DNA of 57,657 nt from Bacteroidales bacterium (lineage in GTDB: Bacteria > Bacteroidota > Bacteroidia > Bacteroidales > Tenuifilaceae), in the NCBI GenBank assembly GCA_016931855.1, contig JAFGDZ010000054.1:1-57657 (forward strand). Reading direction: 5' to 3'. Positions 9,032 to 18,438 of this stretch are shown piece by piece. Positions within the stretch are counted from its first letter, which is position 1, and every line of letters starts with the position of its first letter. Below the pieces are notes generated by a model. The model saw nothing but the letters and a program-made list of their open reading frames with translations. It made no database searches and was not told the DNA's origin. Both the position numbers and the translations under genes were made by a program.

Positions 9032-10996
9032 CTAAGTATTCAAATACGGGGTGTACGGTATTTCGATGGAGAATTTTTTCCCTCCCTCTATGTTGTTGCT
9101 TATGTTAACCTGTCCGCCCATTTGCATGGCTATTCCCTGCGCAATGTTTAATCCAAGATCCATTCGTTGGTTCTCCTTGGGGAAGAAACCCGATTTTGTT
9201 TGGTTCGCTATTAGCCCCTTTAGCTCATCGTCAATTGGGTTACCAGTGTCCTTAATCCAAACTACAAGGGTGTCGTTCTCCTGCTTTGAGGCGCCAATTT
9301 CTATCATCCCTTTCTCTGTGGTTCTTAGTGAGTAGTTTAACAGGCGGGTTATAATTAGCTCTAGGTGCTGGGCATCGGTAATTATATCGTCCGACAGGCG
9401 ATTGCGGTCGATACTTATGGTAACCCTAACAAACGATTTTTTTTGAGCGCTTAGCTCGTACTCTATAAATGTGGAGATCTTTTTAAAAAAAACGGACATG
9501 TTGAGCTTGGAATAGGTTATAACTATTTGCTCCGATTCAATTTTAGCAATTTCAATTATATCGTTAATTAGGTTTAGCAGCTGCTTGCTGTTGCGTATAA
9601 TTAAATCGAAAAAGGAGTCTTTTTTCTCCTCAGGAATTTGCTTCGATTTTATAAGCTCTGCAAACCCCATAATGCCGTTCATGGGGGTTCTAATCTCGTG
9701 CGAGATGTTTGCTAGGAATATTGTTTTTAGCTTATCGGAGTTTTCGGCTTTCTCCTTTGCGTTTAGTAGGTCGAGGTTAATTTTTGTGATCTCCCTATTC
9801 TGCTGCTCTAGCCGCTGCGTTAACAGGGTTAGCTCTTCTGTTCGCTGGTTTACTAAAAGCGATAGGCGGCGGTTAAACAGCAGGAATACAATGGTGAGCA
9901 CTATGATTATCCCCACAAATAGGCCAACTATTTTTGGAGAAACAATGGCTCTTGTTGCGTTAGGGTCGTATATAAAATCGTCAATGCTTCTTACCTTTTT
10001 TATAAGGCCAAGGTCGGCCAATATTTCTATTTGGTGAATCCAGCGCCCCTTGTTGGTGTGTCCAATCTCAATAAAATCGGCATTAATAAGCGCTTTGGTT
10101 TGTTCCGCTTCAAACATTAGGTGGTCTAATGTTTTGGTCGATTTATACTTTTGAATAATTAGCTGCGATATTTCCTCTGGGTGAGCTATTGCGTATTCCC
10201 ATCCTTTTAGGCTGGCCTCTCTGAACTTTTTAACGCGTTCGGGATTGCGCTTTTGCTCCTTTTTTGACGTGAACAGGCAGTCGGCGTAAAAGTCTATACC
10301 ATAGTGTTTTGGGTTGATTATTCGGTAGGGAATGCCAAATTTATCAAAAAAGTAGGGCTCATTTGTGGTGTAGATGTTAACGGCATGTACCTTATCGCTT
10401 AGCAGCTGGTTTAGCGAAAACGTTGCAGGAACTAATGTAAACAGGTTGTCTCGCAATCCCTCCGATTGCAACATGGCTCTAATCTCTGCGCCTGCTCCAA
10501 GGGTTTCGGCTTCAATTATTTTTCCTACTAGGTCTTGCGGTGTGAATATTTTTGATTGCTCCTTAACCATTAGCACCGCTGGCGAGTGCTGGAAAATACA
10601 GGCCAGTACCACAATTGGCTCTCCCTCCATGTATCTTACTGCAAGCTCGGAGTTGCCAATGCCATAGGTTGCTGCTCCGTCCATAACTTCGTCAACATAA
10701 TCAACGCCTGGTTCTATCTCCTTAATATCAACACTAAGGCCAGCATCTTCATAAAAGCCCTTTTCAAGTGCTGCGTAGTATCCCGCAAACTGGAATTGGT
10801 GCTTCCACTTAAGCCTAAGCACTACCTTCTCTGGCGAGGCTTGGGCTGGTGTGTATAGGGTGAAAAAGATGCTTAGTAACACTAAAAGTTGCTTTACGGG
10901 GATGTAAAGCGGTGACTTAAGCTTTTTAGTACTAATTGTTTGGGAAAAGAAAGGCATTGTTGTAGGCATACGTTTATGGCAAAACCAATTTGGCAT
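9032..10996 (-). CDS. Sensor histidine kinase with a periplasmic NMT1/THI5-like binding domain
   Basis: About 654 residues. After a likely signal/anchor segment comes an ABC-type substrate-binding domain of the NMT1/THI5 kind at about residues 50-310 (VVLRLKWKHQFQFAGYYAAL then EKGFYEDAGLSV). Next are a membrane helix near 350-375 and a coiled coil, then a HisKA domain with phospho-acceptor His in SHEIRTPMNG at about 430 and a HATPase domain. The N box has the Asn (IITRLLNYSLR) and the G2 region is DLGLNIAQGIA, but the G1 box reads DTGNPI rather than DTGxGI. No receiver domain is fused and no response regulator is adjacent. The ligand may be a pyrimidine- or thiamin-precursor-like molecule, by family analogy only. 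The first ATG (10996) was chosen; the ATG at 10969 is also possible. Confidence 0.85.
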   Translation of the reverse strand: MPNWFCHKRMPTTMPFFSQTISTKKLKSPLYIPVKQLLVLLSIFFTLYTPAQASPEKVVLRLKWKHQFQFAGYYAALEKGFYEDAGLSVDIKEIEPGVDYVDEVMDGAATYGIGNSELAVRYMEGEPIVVLACIFQHSPAVLMVKEQSKIFTPQDLVGKIIEAETLGAGAEIRAMLQSEGLRDNLFTLVPATFSLNQLLSDKVHAVNIYTTNEPYFFDKFGIPYRIINPKHYGIDFYADCLFTSKKEQKRNPERVKKFREASLKGWEYAIAHPEEISQLIIQKYKSTKTLDHLMFEAEQTKALINADFIEIGHTNKGRWIHQIEILADLGLIKKVRSIDDFIYDPNATRAIVSPKIVGLFVGIIIVLTIVFLLFNRRLSLLVNQRTEELTLLTQRLEQQNREITKINLDLLNAKEKAENSDKLKTIFLANISHEIRTPMNGIMGFAELIKSKQIPEEKKDSFFDLIIRNSKQLLNLINDIIEIAKIESEQIVITYSKLNMSVFFKKISTFIEYELSAQKKSFVRVTISIDRNRLSDDIITDAQHLELIITRLLNYSLRTTEKGMIEIGASKQENDTLVVWIKDTGNPIDDELKGLIANQTKSGFFPKENQRMDLGLNIAQGIAMQMGGQVNISNNIEGGKKFSIEIPYTPYLNT

Positions 10997-11170
10997 GAAA
11001 TTAAACAATTTACTTCATTTTTGTATTATATTGTGTGTATAAGTTTATTTGGCTCAACAGGAGTGCCGTACTAGATTAGTGAATAGTGTAATGCTGATTT
11101 GGAGGTAAAAGTATATCCTGCCAATGATGCTGTTTACGTAATTCGCTTGTTAACCATAAATCATCAGCTT

Positions 11171-11935
11171 ATGATAATTCTGCTTTCTCCTTCAAAATCA
11201 CTAAAAAAGAGTAAGTGCCCCGTTGGCGTTGATAGCACAATGCCTGTTTTTATTGATAAATCGGCTGCGCTTGTTAAGGTTCTCCAAAAGTATAGCCCCG
11301 TTGATTTAATGGATTTAATGGGGGTGAGCCGCGCCATTGCCTCGTTAAACGTTGATAGGTTTGCTCTTTGGAGCAAGTTATTTTCTGTGGAGAATAGCCA
11401 TCCTGCCATCCTGTTTTTTTCGGGCGATGTGTATGCAGGCCTTAATGCCGCCGATTTTACTGCGAGTGAACTAGGGTACGCTCAGCAGCACATACGTGTG
11501 CTTTCTGGACTCTATGGTATGTTACGCCCATTGGATTTAATGCAACCATACCGCTTGGAGATGGGAACTGCTATTGGCGTTGGAAAGGCCAAAAACTTGT
11601 ATCAGTACTGGAAGATTCCAGTGGCCGATGAGCTGAATAGCCTTTTAAGCCAGTCGGCAGATAGGGTTATTGTTAACTTGGCATCGCAGGAGTATTTTAA
11701 AGCCGTTGATACCGATACGCTGAATGGACGTATTGTGAACATTGAGTTTAGGGAGATGCGCCCTGATGGGCTTAAGATTATTGCCATATACGCAAAGAAG
11801 GCAAGGGGACTTATGGCTAGGTTTGCCGTTAAAAATGGTATTGCCGATGTGGAACAGCTTAAGCTATTCGACCTTGAGGGGTACGCTTATAGCGACAATA
11901 ATTCAACTCCAAACAAGTGGGTGTTTGTTAGGTAG
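11171..11935 (+). CDS. yaaA: Peroxide stress protein YaaA
   Basis: The 254-residue product is a YaaA/DUF328 protein. In E. coli it limits free iron during peroxide stress and binds DNA. Family features seen are the N-terminus MIILLSPSKSL, the stretch FSGDVYAGLNAADFT, the motif LSGLYGMLRPLDLMQPYRLEMG at about residues 112-133, and the Cys-free end with FDLEGYAYSDNNSTPNKWVF. The ATG at 11171 was chosen over an upstream in-frame start at 11099 because the conserved N-terminus begins there. It is a single gene, divergent from the histidine kinase. Confidence 0.92.
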   Translation: MIILLSPSKSLKKSKCPVGVDSTMPVFIDKSAALVKVLQKYSPVDLMDLMGVSRAIASLNVDRFALWSKLFSVENSHPAILFFSGDVYAGLNAADFTASELGYAQQHIRVLSGLYGMLRPLDLMQPYRLEMGTAIGVGKAKNLYQYWKIPVADELNSLLSQSADRVIVNLASQEYFKAVDTDTLNGRIVNIEFREMRPDGLKIIAIYAKKARGLMARFAVKNGIADVEQLKLFDLEGYAYSDNNSTPNKWVFVR

Positions 11936-11955
11936 GCGCTGGAAAGTAGTGTTTG

Positions 11956-11975
11956 GTCTCGCCTAAGGTCGAGAC
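11956..11975. repeat. Stem-loop downstream of yaaA
   Basis: GTCTCG at 11956-11961 pairs with CGAGAC at 11970-11975 around an 8-base loop. No T-run follows, so it is not an obvious intrinsic terminator. It sits at the left side of repeat copy B and may belong to that element. Confidence 0.45.
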
Positions 11976-12000
11976 AGGTTGTTTGGTGTTTACTATGGCA

Positions 12001-12112
12001 TTCGTCTCACGTCTATTTTATGTTACAAGTGACGGGTTGCATGTAACGCTGGAGGAGGGTGTTTTGTAAAATTCGTCTAATCTCATCTAATGCCAGCTTA
12101 CTTTCGCTTTAG
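12001..12112 (+). repeat. Dispersed intergenic repeat, copy B
   Basis: The core at 12022-12047 has GTTACAAGTGACGGGTT and ends in GTAAC, followed by GCTGGAGGAGGGTGTTTTG, the same trailer as in copies A and C. It is preceded by TTCGTCTCACGTCT. Copies B and C share orientation; copy A is inverted. It fills most of the gap between the convergent yaaA and rlmI. Confidence 0.65.
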
Positions 12113-12174
12113 ACGAGACTAGACAAGTTCATAAATCTTGAACTTTGAGTATTGAGCTTTAAACTTAATCCTTC

Positions 12175-13359
12175 CTACTCAACCTGTAAAACAAGCCCTT
12201 TAAGGTACTCGCCCTCCGGATGGTAAATGTTAATTGGATGGTCGGCGGGTTGTGTTAGCTGGTGAATTATTTTAACCTGTCGTTTTGTGATTGCAGCCCC
12301 CGAGAAAACCGCATTCCTAAAATTTTCCTTGGTTACAACCTGCGAGCAAGAGAAGGTGAAAAGCAAGCCCCCTGGTTTTAAGCGTTTAATTGCAGCGGCG
12401 TTAAGCCTTTTGTAGGCCTGCAGCGCATTATGCAGCGCATTGTTGTGCTTTGCAAAGGCGGGAGGGTCAAGAACTATGATGTCGTAGTTTTCGGTTGTGT
12501 TTCTAAAAAAGTCGAAAACATCGGAGCAATGCGATTCGTGGGGGGTGTTATCCCCAAAGTTTAGCGCTACATTGGCATTAGTTAGCTCAATGGCCTTAGC
12601 AGAGCTATCTACGCTAACAACCTTTTGGGCACCAGCTTTAAGGGCGGCAACGGAGAAGCCTCCGGTGTAGCCAAATGTATTAAGCACGGTTTTGCCCTTG
12701 CTATACTCTCCAAGGAGCTTACGGTTCTCTCTTTGGTCAATAAAAAAGCCCGTTTTTTGCCCTTCTTCCCACGATACCAGGAAGCGGCTTCCGTACTCGT
12801 ACAGCTCATCGCACGAAAGGCTTCCTATAATGTATTCGTCCTTTTTCTCCTCAATGGATTTAAATGGCAGGGTTCCTGAGCTTTTATCGTAAACATTTTT
12901 AATAGCACCGCCCAATGCGTTTACAAGGGCTTTTGCCAATGTTTCGCGAATAAGGTACATGCCAAGAGAGTGGGCTTGCATTACGGCCGTATCGCCATAA
13001 ATATCAACAATTAAACCGGGCATTCCATCGCCTTCGCCATGTATTAGTCTGTATATGTTGGTTGTAGGGTGCGATGTTAGCCCAACTGTACTGCGAAGCA
13101 GGTATGCCGAGGCTATTTTTTGCTCCCAGAACTGGAGGTTTGGCTCAACGTTCTGGAACGAGAATATTCTAACGCTAATAGAGCCTGGCTGACAATGACC
13201 TAGTCCTAAAAAGTTTCCGTTACTATCGGTAACCTCAACCACATCGCCTTCTTCAGGATTGCCAACGGCTTCGTTTATTGCACCGGAAAAAATCCAAGGG
13301 TGAAAGCGTTGTACCGACTGCTCCTTACCTGGTTTCAGAATAATTTTGCTATAAGCCAT
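12175..13359 (-). CDS. rlmI: Class I SAM-dependent rRNA methyltransferase (RlmI/RlmK family)
   Basis: The 394-residue protein has an N-terminal PUA RNA-binding domain (residues 1-75, with FHPWIFSGAI and GDVVEVTDSNGNFLGLG) and a C-terminal Rossmann methyltransferase domain. The SAM-binding motif is NTFGYTGGFSVAALKAGA at about 200-218, and the catalytic-region motif is IIVLDPPAFAKH at about 270. The family makes m5C or m2G in 23S rRNA; the exact site is not deducible. The ATG at 13359 gives the conserved start MAYSKIILKPGKEQS. It overlaps the end of the exonuclease gene upstream by 11 bases, so the two are translationally linked. Confidence 0.9.
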   Translation of the reverse strand: MAYSKIILKPGKEQSVQRFHPWIFSGAINEAVGNPEEGDVVEVTDSNGNFLGLGHCQPGSISVRIFSFQNVEPNLQFWEQKIASAYLLRSTVGLTSHPTTNIYRLIHGEGDGMPGLIVDIYGDTAVMQAHSLGMYLIRETLAKALVNALGGAIKNVYDKSSGTLPFKSIEEKKDEYIIGSLSCDELYEYGSRFLVSWEEGQKTGFFIDQRENRKLLGEYSKGKTVLNTFGYTGGFSVAALKAGAQKVVSVDSSAKAIELTNANVALNFGDNTPHESHCSDVFDFFRNTTENYDIIVLDPPAFAKHNNALHNALQAYKRLNAAAIKRLKPGGLLFTFSCSQVVTKENFRNAVFSGAAITKRQVKIIHQLTQPADHPINIYHPEGEYLKGLVLQVE

Positions 13360-13954
13360 TGTTATGTGTGTGGTTTTGGTTGCGTTTGTTTTGTAGCGTG
13401 ATGAATATTTGTTGGCAAATCCAAGCATCGGTTGCTGCGTAGAGTTGCTGCCCTTCCGTTAGCTCTGGGTGTTCCCAGTTGGATAGCTGCTGCGATTTAG
13501 ATATGCGAACGCCAAGAATAATGGCGGCCATTTTCCTTACGCTTAACGCCTCTATGCCAAAGTCGTTCATGTGGTTCTGGAGGTCTATAAAGCCGTTGGG
13601 CTTAAAATCGCGGATTTTGCGTAGCGATTTTATGTCGTCGCGAATTGCAGCGCCAACCTTTATTACACTTGGGCTTTCGAGTAGCTTTTTAAGCGAGTTG
13701 GTGATTCCCGTTTCTTGTAGCTGTACTAGTATTGCGGTTTCGCTATTGGCAATTTGCAAAAGTGCGACGCTATTTATGTTTCCCTTTTTGAATGAGGGCT
13801 TGGTTTCGGTGTCGAAGCCAACTATTTGGTTGGTGTTAAAGAGGGCGAGCTCGTTGTTGAGCTCGTCGGCAGTGTTAACAACCACAATACGTCCAGTAAA
13901 TGCGGCTTTGGGTAGTAGGGCTATTTGTTCGTTGCTTATATTTTCTGAGAACAT
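13349..13954 (-). CDS. 3'-5' exonuclease, DEDDy family
   Basis: The 201-residue protein is a single RNase D/WRN-like exonuclease domain without an HRDC domain. Catalytic motifs are Exo I in VGFDTETKPSF (about residues 45-55), Exo II around IRDDIKSLRKI (about 103-113), and Exo III in YAATDAWICQQIF (about 172-184), where the Tyr marks the DEDDy class. It should remove 3' nucleotides from DNA or RNA. It lies between a DUF5063 gene and the rlmI-type gene, an arrangement seen in many Bacteroidota, which suggests a nucleic-acid maintenance operon. Confidence 0.88.
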   Translation of the reverse strand: MFSENISNEQIALLPKAAFTGRIVVVNTADELNNELALFNTNQIVGFDTETKPSFKKGNINSVALLQIANSETAILVQLQETGITNSLKKLLESPSVIKVGAAIRDDIKSLRKIRDFKPNGFIDLQNHMNDFGIEALSVRKMAAIILGVRISKSQQLSNWEHPELTEGQQLYAATDAWICQQIFITLQNKRNQNHTHNNGL

Positions 13955-13957
13955 TAG

Positions 13958-14575
13958 CTAAAAATCGTTACGTAAATCATTCTGTCTGCGAGTAATAAAC
14001 CAGTCCTTAGTGTCTGTGTCGGGTTGGTTGTTGGTCTCTTCCTCCTCGGTTTCGTTCAGGTCTATTCCCGAAAACGCTAGGTGATGAAGGGCTCTAGTGG
14101 CATTAATGGTGCGCAAGCCCCAGTACTCCTCAAAGTTAAGGCGGCATTCCCAAACAGCATCGTGCATTACATCTACATTTCCCTCAATGTATAGTAAGGT
14201 AAAATCTTTTAGGTCTTGGTAAATGTCGGTTAAGTACTCGGATAGGCTAGCCGATGAGGTACCCTCGTCGTCGGCTGTTGATGGCGGGTGAACCTCAAAA
14301 AAATCGTCGTGTTTTTTTAGCAGAGCTAATATTTGCTCCTTAACCTGGTTGTAATCTTCCTCTGTAACAAATTTTTCGTTGCGCTCATCGTAAACCGGCT
14401 CGGTTTTGGGTAGGAGTGAGGCTTTGTAGTACAGCAGGGGGAGTAGCTTTTGCATTGCGTGAACAAACGTTTCGCGGGTGTGGCCCGTTGGCGCTTCAAC
14501 AAATGCGCAGTACTCTTTGGCTACTGTGGCAAACTCTACCACATTGCGGCTGTAAACAAGGCTTTTTGTGTCCAT
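13958..14575 (-). CDS. DUF5063 domain-containing protein
   Basis: This 205-residue soluble protein is recognised as DUF5063 by its helical, acidic character and its place directly upstream of a DEDDy exonuclease. Characteristic stretches are VYSRNVVEFATVAKEYCAF near the N-terminus and LYIEGNVDVMHDAVWECRLN followed by FEEYWGLRTINATRALH in the second half. It has no signal peptide or catalytic motif that I can recognise, and its function is unknown. It is 3 bases upstream of the exonuclease gene and probably heads a three-gene operon with rlmI. Confidence 0.8.
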   Translation of the reverse strand: MDTKSLVYSRNVVEFATVAKEYCAFVEAPTGHTRETFVHAMQKLLPLLYYKASLLPKTEPVYDERNEKFVTEEDYNQVKEQILALLKKHDDFFEVHPPSTADDEGTSSASLSEYLTDIYQDLKDFTLLYIEGNVDVMHDAVWECRLNFEEYWGLRTINATRALHHLAFSGIDLNETEEEETNNQPDTDTKDWFITRRQNDLRNDF

Positions 14576-14654
14576 TTAGATTGTTTCAGATGAATTACTC
14601 GGAACGGTTAAGCTTGCAAAGATAGCTATTTCCCCTATCCTAGAGAATAGGAAT

Positions 14655-14816
14655 TGGGGTTTAGTGTTTAGTGTTTCGTGATTGGTGTTTAGTATAGCGA
14701 TCGTTTCATGTCTCACATCTAGCGTCTCTATTGTATTGTTACAAGTGACGGGTTACTGGTTACGCAGGAGGAGGGTGTTTAGTGTTTAGAATGGCATTCG
14801 TTTCACGTTTCACGTC
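14655..14816 (+). repeat. Dispersed intergenic repeat, copy C
   Basis: This is the most complete copy. It opens with short repeated words (GGTTTAGTGTTTAGTGTTTC), continues with CACATCTAGCGTCTCTATTG, then the core GTTACAAGTGACGGGTTAC plus TGGTTAC (14738-14763), and ends with GGAGGAGGGTGTTTAGTG and another run of CGTTTCACG words. It occupies the gap between the 3' end of recQ and the start of the DUF5063 gene, both on the minus strand. Confidence 0.7.
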
Positions 14817-16727
14817 TCACCTTCCTTTTCCCCACTCAATTGTTCCAGAATCATTGGTGATAATTTTCCCGTTATCCCGTAGCCACTTAATAACCTTTAG
14901 CGTTTTTTCTGGCTGCGCGTTTACCGAGTCAACAAGCGGTTCAACCTCCATTGCAGTGCTGCTAATGGCGGTTTTAATTTGTTCTAGTATCAGATCAAAC
15001 TCATACTTGCTCATGTCCAGCTCGTTTCGCGATGTACAAATGTCGCATTTGCCGCATCGGTAGGTGTTTTCCTCCCCAAAGTACTCAAGTAGGGCTTGGC
15101 TACGGCACTTGGTTGTGCTTTGGGCGTATTGTAGCATTGCTTCGGCACGTTTTAGGTACCGGTTTTTCCTGTCGGTATAGTTTTCCTTGCTAATCCATAA
15201 CCCCTTAGCATCGGTACGCTCATCGTTAAAAATAATAAGTGGCGTTTTTTTTCTGGGGATATAGTTAATTATGCGGTGCTTGCTTAGCTTTTTAAGGTTT
15301 TCGTAAACCTTATCGTGGCTTAAGCCCGACATCTTTGACAGGAATTTCTCGTCGATAACCACATAGTTGTTAAATGGGCCAGGGTAGCTGCGTAGTATAA
15401 CCTTTATGAACTTGTCCATCTCGGCGTTAGCCACTTGGTACTTGTATAAATCCTGTCGCGACACAACAAAGATGAGCCTACTTGGGTTGTCCAGCTCATC
15501 GGTAAGCTCAAGGTAGCCCTCCATTTCCAAAAACTTAAGGCTACTGTATGCCTTTGGCGCATTTAGCTTATAGGCTGTGGCAAAGTCCATTAGGTTAAAG
15601 TCGAAAATTTCGCCCTTGCCAGCACCTATTGGTATTTGGAGGTACGAGCCCAGCGCATTGTAGGTATTCCTAATCTCCTCGGGCAAAGGGAAGGCCGTAT
15701 CTATGCGCTTAGCAACCTTAGAGTCGTCGGTTTTGTTGTAAAGCATAATGGCGTACGATAGCTTTCCATCGCGGCCACCGCGCCCCGCTTCCTGAAAGTA
15801 CGCTTCGGGCGAATCAGGTAAATCCATGTGAACCACAAACCTAACGTTGGGCTTGTCAATCCCCATCCCAAAGGCATTGGTAGCTACAATTATGCGGGTT
15901 TTATCCTTAATCCAGTCGTCCTGCTTGGTGTTTCGCATTTCGGTTGATAGCCCAGCATGGTAAAAATCGGCCTTTTCTCCTGCTTTTTGCAGTATGGTGG
16001 CAATTTCTTGCGTGTTTCGGCGATTTCGCACATAAACAACTGCGCTACCGGGTAGGCTCTTTGCAATTTTTAGCAGATACTTTTGCTTGTCGTCCACTTG
16101 CCTAACAAGGTAAGTAAGGTTTTTACGCTCAAAGCTCATCTTAAGAACTTTGCGGCTTTTAAACCTTAGCTTGTCCATAATATCCTCAACAACCTCAGGC
16201 GTTGCGGTAGCTGTTACGGCAAGTACAGGTACTTCGGGGAGCCTGTCGCGTAAATCGGTTAGCTTAATGTAGCTGGGCCTAAAGTCGTACCCCCACTGCG
16301 ATATACAGTGCGACTCATCAATGGCAATAAGGTTAACGTTTAGCCTTGGTAGCCAATCGAGGAACAGGGTTGTGGAAACCCTCTCCGGCGAAAGGTACAG
16401 GAACTTATACCCCCCGTTGCAGCAGTTCTCAAGCATAATTTGTATTTCGTGCCTAGTTAAGCCTGAGTGTATTGCCGCTGCTCTTATGCCCCTGCTTTTA
16501 AGGTTCTCAACCTGATCCTTCATTAAGGCAATTAGGGGAGATATAACCAAGCAAATCCCCTCCTTTGCTAAGGCAGGAACCTGGAATGTTATAGATTTTC
16601 CGCCGCCGGTAGGCATTAGCGCAAGTACATCGTGGCCATCGTACACGGTTTGCACTATCTCTTCCTGCAGGGGGCGAAAGTGGGAGTAACCCCAGTACTT
16701 AAACAGTATCTCCTCGAATTTATTCAA
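14817..16727 (-). CDS. recQ: ATP-dependent DNA helicase RecQ
   Basis: The 636-residue protein unwinds DNA 3' to 5' in recombination and fork repair. The helicase core has Walker A in MPTGGGKSITFQVPA (about residues 37-51), the DExH box as AIDESHCISQWGYDFRPSY, and motif VI in YFQEAGRGGRDG. The RecQ-Ct zinc-binding cysteines are in the stretch CRSQALLEYFGE then YRCGKCDICTSRNE, followed by a winged-helix region. No HRDC domain is evident, as in the shorter Bacteroidota RecQ paralogs. The ATG at 16727 begins the canonical MNKFEEILFKYWGYSHFRPLQ. Confidence 0.95.
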   Translation of the reverse strand: MNKFEEILFKYWGYSHFRPLQEEIVQTVYDGHDVLALMPTGGGKSITFQVPALAKEGICLVISPLIALMKDQVENLKSRGIRAAAIHSGLTRHEIQIMLENCCNGGYKFLYLSPERVSTTLFLDWLPRLNVNLIAIDESHCISQWGYDFRPSYIKLTDLRDRLPEVPVLAVTATATPEVVEDIMDKLRFKSRKVLKMSFERKNLTYLVRQVDDKQKYLLKIAKSLPGSAVVYVRNRRNTQEIATILQKAGEKADFYHAGLSTEMRNTKQDDWIKDKTRIIVATNAFGMGIDKPNVRFVVHMDLPDSPEAYFQEAGRGGRDGKLSYAIMLYNKTDDSKVAKRIDTAFPLPEEIRNTYNALGSYLQIPIGAGKGEIFDFNLMDFATAYKLNAPKAYSSLKFLEMEGYLELTDELDNPSRLIFVVSRQDLYKYQVANAEMDKFIKVILRSYPGPFNNYVVIDEKFLSKMSGLSHDKVYENLKKLSKHRIINYIPRKKTPLIIFNDERTDAKGLWISKENYTDRKNRYLKRAEAMLQYAQSTTKCRSQALLEYFGEENTYRCGKCDICTSRNELDMSKYEFDLILEQIKTAISSTAMEVEPLVDSVNAQPEKTLKVIKWLRDNGKIITNDSGTIEWGKGR

Positions 16728-16910
16728 AGCTAAATGAGTTAAAAGTGAGCTAAACCAAACCGCGATGAGCTTAGTAATGCTAAATGCTAAACGATTGGGC
16801 TTCTGCTCAAAAAAAGTACAATTTCAGCAAATGTAAAATCGTTACCTACATATCCCACAAATTTAGCTGTTTTTATGAAGTCCTAAATGCTTTCCCAATA
16901 TGGCATTGAG

Positions 16911-16940
16911 TTGTGGGTAAACCATTTTTTTGTATCTTGG
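16911..16940 (+). promoter_or_regulatory. Predicted Bacteroidota sigma-A promoter of guaB
   Basis: TTG at 16911-16913 is followed after 19 bases by TATCTTGG at 16933-16940, one base off the Bacteroidota -7 consensus TAnnTTTG. The box ends 28 bases before the chosen guaB ATG. Confidence 0.6.
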
Positions 16941-16968
16941 CGCATTTAAATTAGTTAACATACACACA

Positions 16969-18438
16969 ATGTCGCTACATACTGAAAAACTTGTTGGAGA
17001 GGGACTTACGTTTGACGATGTTCTACTTGTCCCTGCATACTCAGAGGTTCTACCACGTAACGTGGACGTTTCAACCCACTTTTCTCGCAACATAGTGCTT
17101 CATGCACCTATTGTTTCTGCGGCAATGGACACCGTTACAGAATCGGCTCTAGCTATTGCTATTGCTCGAGAGGGCGGCATTGGGGTTATCCACAAAAACA
17201 TGTCTATTGAGGCGCAGGCCCGCCAGGTGCGTGAGGTTAAGCGTGCCGAGAATGGCATGATTTACGATCCGGTAACCATTCATTCTAATGCTACTGTTGG
17301 CGATGCGCTAGCCCTAATGCGTGAGTTTCGCATTGGAGGGATACCCGTTGTTGACGATGCCAAAAAGCTAATTGGTATTGTTACCAATCGTGACCTTCGC
17401 TTTCAGGAGGATATGCGCCGCCCAATAAAAGAGGTAATGACCAGCGATGGAATTATTACCACTTCGCAAACTACCAATCTTGAAAAAGCAGCAGCCATAC
17501 TTCAGGAGTACAAAATTGAGAAATTACCTGTTGTTGATGAGAATTTTAAGCTGATTGGACTTTTAACCTATAAGGATATTACAAAGGTTAAGGATAATCC
17601 AAACTCGAGCAAGGATACTCAGGGGCGACTACGTGTTGCGGCAGGGGTTGGCGTTACCCACGATACCATGGAGCGTGTTGACGCACTGGTTGAGGCTAAG
17701 GTTGATGCAATTATTATTGATACCGCTCATGGTCACTCCAAAGGCGTTATTGATATGCTTAAAAAGGTTAAGGCAAAGTATCCTGCTCTTGATGTAATTG
17801 TGGGAAACATTGCTACTGCCGATGCTGCCATTATGCTTGCCCAGGCTGGTGCCGATGCGGTTAAGGTAGGTATAGGCCCAGGTAGTATTTGCACCACTCG
17901 CGTTATTGCTGGAGTAGGCGTACCGCAGCTCAATGCCGTTTACGACGTTGCTAAGGCGCTTAAGGGTACTGGTGTTCCTGTTATTGCCGATGGTGGTATT
18001 CGCTACTCTGGCGATATAGTTAAGGCTCTTGCCGCTGGTGCCGACACCATAATGGCAGGTTCCCTGTTTGCCGGTGTTGAGGAGTCTCCTGGCGAAACCA
18101 TTATATTTAACGGAAGAAAGTTTAAGTCATACAGGGGCATGGGGTCGCTTGAGGCCATGCAGCAGGGCTCTAAGGATCGTTACTTCCAAGATGTTGAGGA
18201 CGATATTAAGAAACTGGTACCAGAAGGTATTGTTGCCCGTGTACCCTACAAGGGTACTTTAGCTGAGGTCTTTTACCAGCTAATAGGGGGATTACGTGCT
18301 GGGATGGGGTACTGTGGCGCGCCAACACTTGATAGGCTTAAAGAGGCTAAGTTTATCCGTATTACAAATTCGGGTATTCAGGAGAGCCATCCTCATGATG
18401 TTTCCATAACCAGTGAAGCACCTAACTATAGCCGATAG
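16969..18438 (+). CDS. guaB: IMP dehydrogenase
   Basis: GuaB oxidises IMP to XMP with NAD+, the committed step to guanine nucleotides. The 489-residue protein has the TIM barrel split by two CBS domains at about residues 95-210 ([18 protein letters not shown] and [20 protein letters not shown]). The catalytic loop is [15 protein letters not shown] at about 302-316 with the active Cys. The substrate region has [20 protein letters not shown]. The ATG at 16969 gives the conserved start [20 protein letters not shown]; an in-frame upstream start at 16930 would add 13 residues and place translation inside the promoter. An intrinsic terminator overlaps the stop codon. Confidence 0.97.
   Translation: MSLHTEKLVGEGLTFDDVLLVPAYSEVLPRNVDVSTHFSRNIVLHAPIVSAAMDTVTESALAIAIAREGGIGVIHKNMSIEAQARQVREVKRAENGMIYDPVTIHSNATVGDALALMREFRIGGIPVVDDAKKLIGIVTNRDLRFQEDMRRPIKEVMTSDGIITTSQTTNLEKAAAILQEYKIEKLPVVDENFKLIGLLTYKDITKVKDNPNSSKDTQGRLRVAAGVGVTHDTMERVDALVEAKVDAIIIDTAHGHSKGVIDMLKKVKAKYPALDVIVGNIATADAAIMLAQAGADAVKVGIGPGSICTTRVIAGVGVPQLNAVYDVAKALKGTGVPVIADGGIRYSGDIVKALAAGADTIMAGSLFAGVEESPGETIIFNGRKFKSYRGMGSLEAMQQGSKDRYFQDVEDDIKKLVPEGIVARVPYKGTLAEVFYQLIGGLRAGMGYCGAPTLDRLKEAKFIRITNSGIQESHPHDVSITSEAPNYSR

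Noticed and set aside
8895-14816. CRISPR array made of the dispersed repeats
   Set aside because: Copies are kilobases apart in separate gaps, in both orientations, with no regular spacers and no cas genes.
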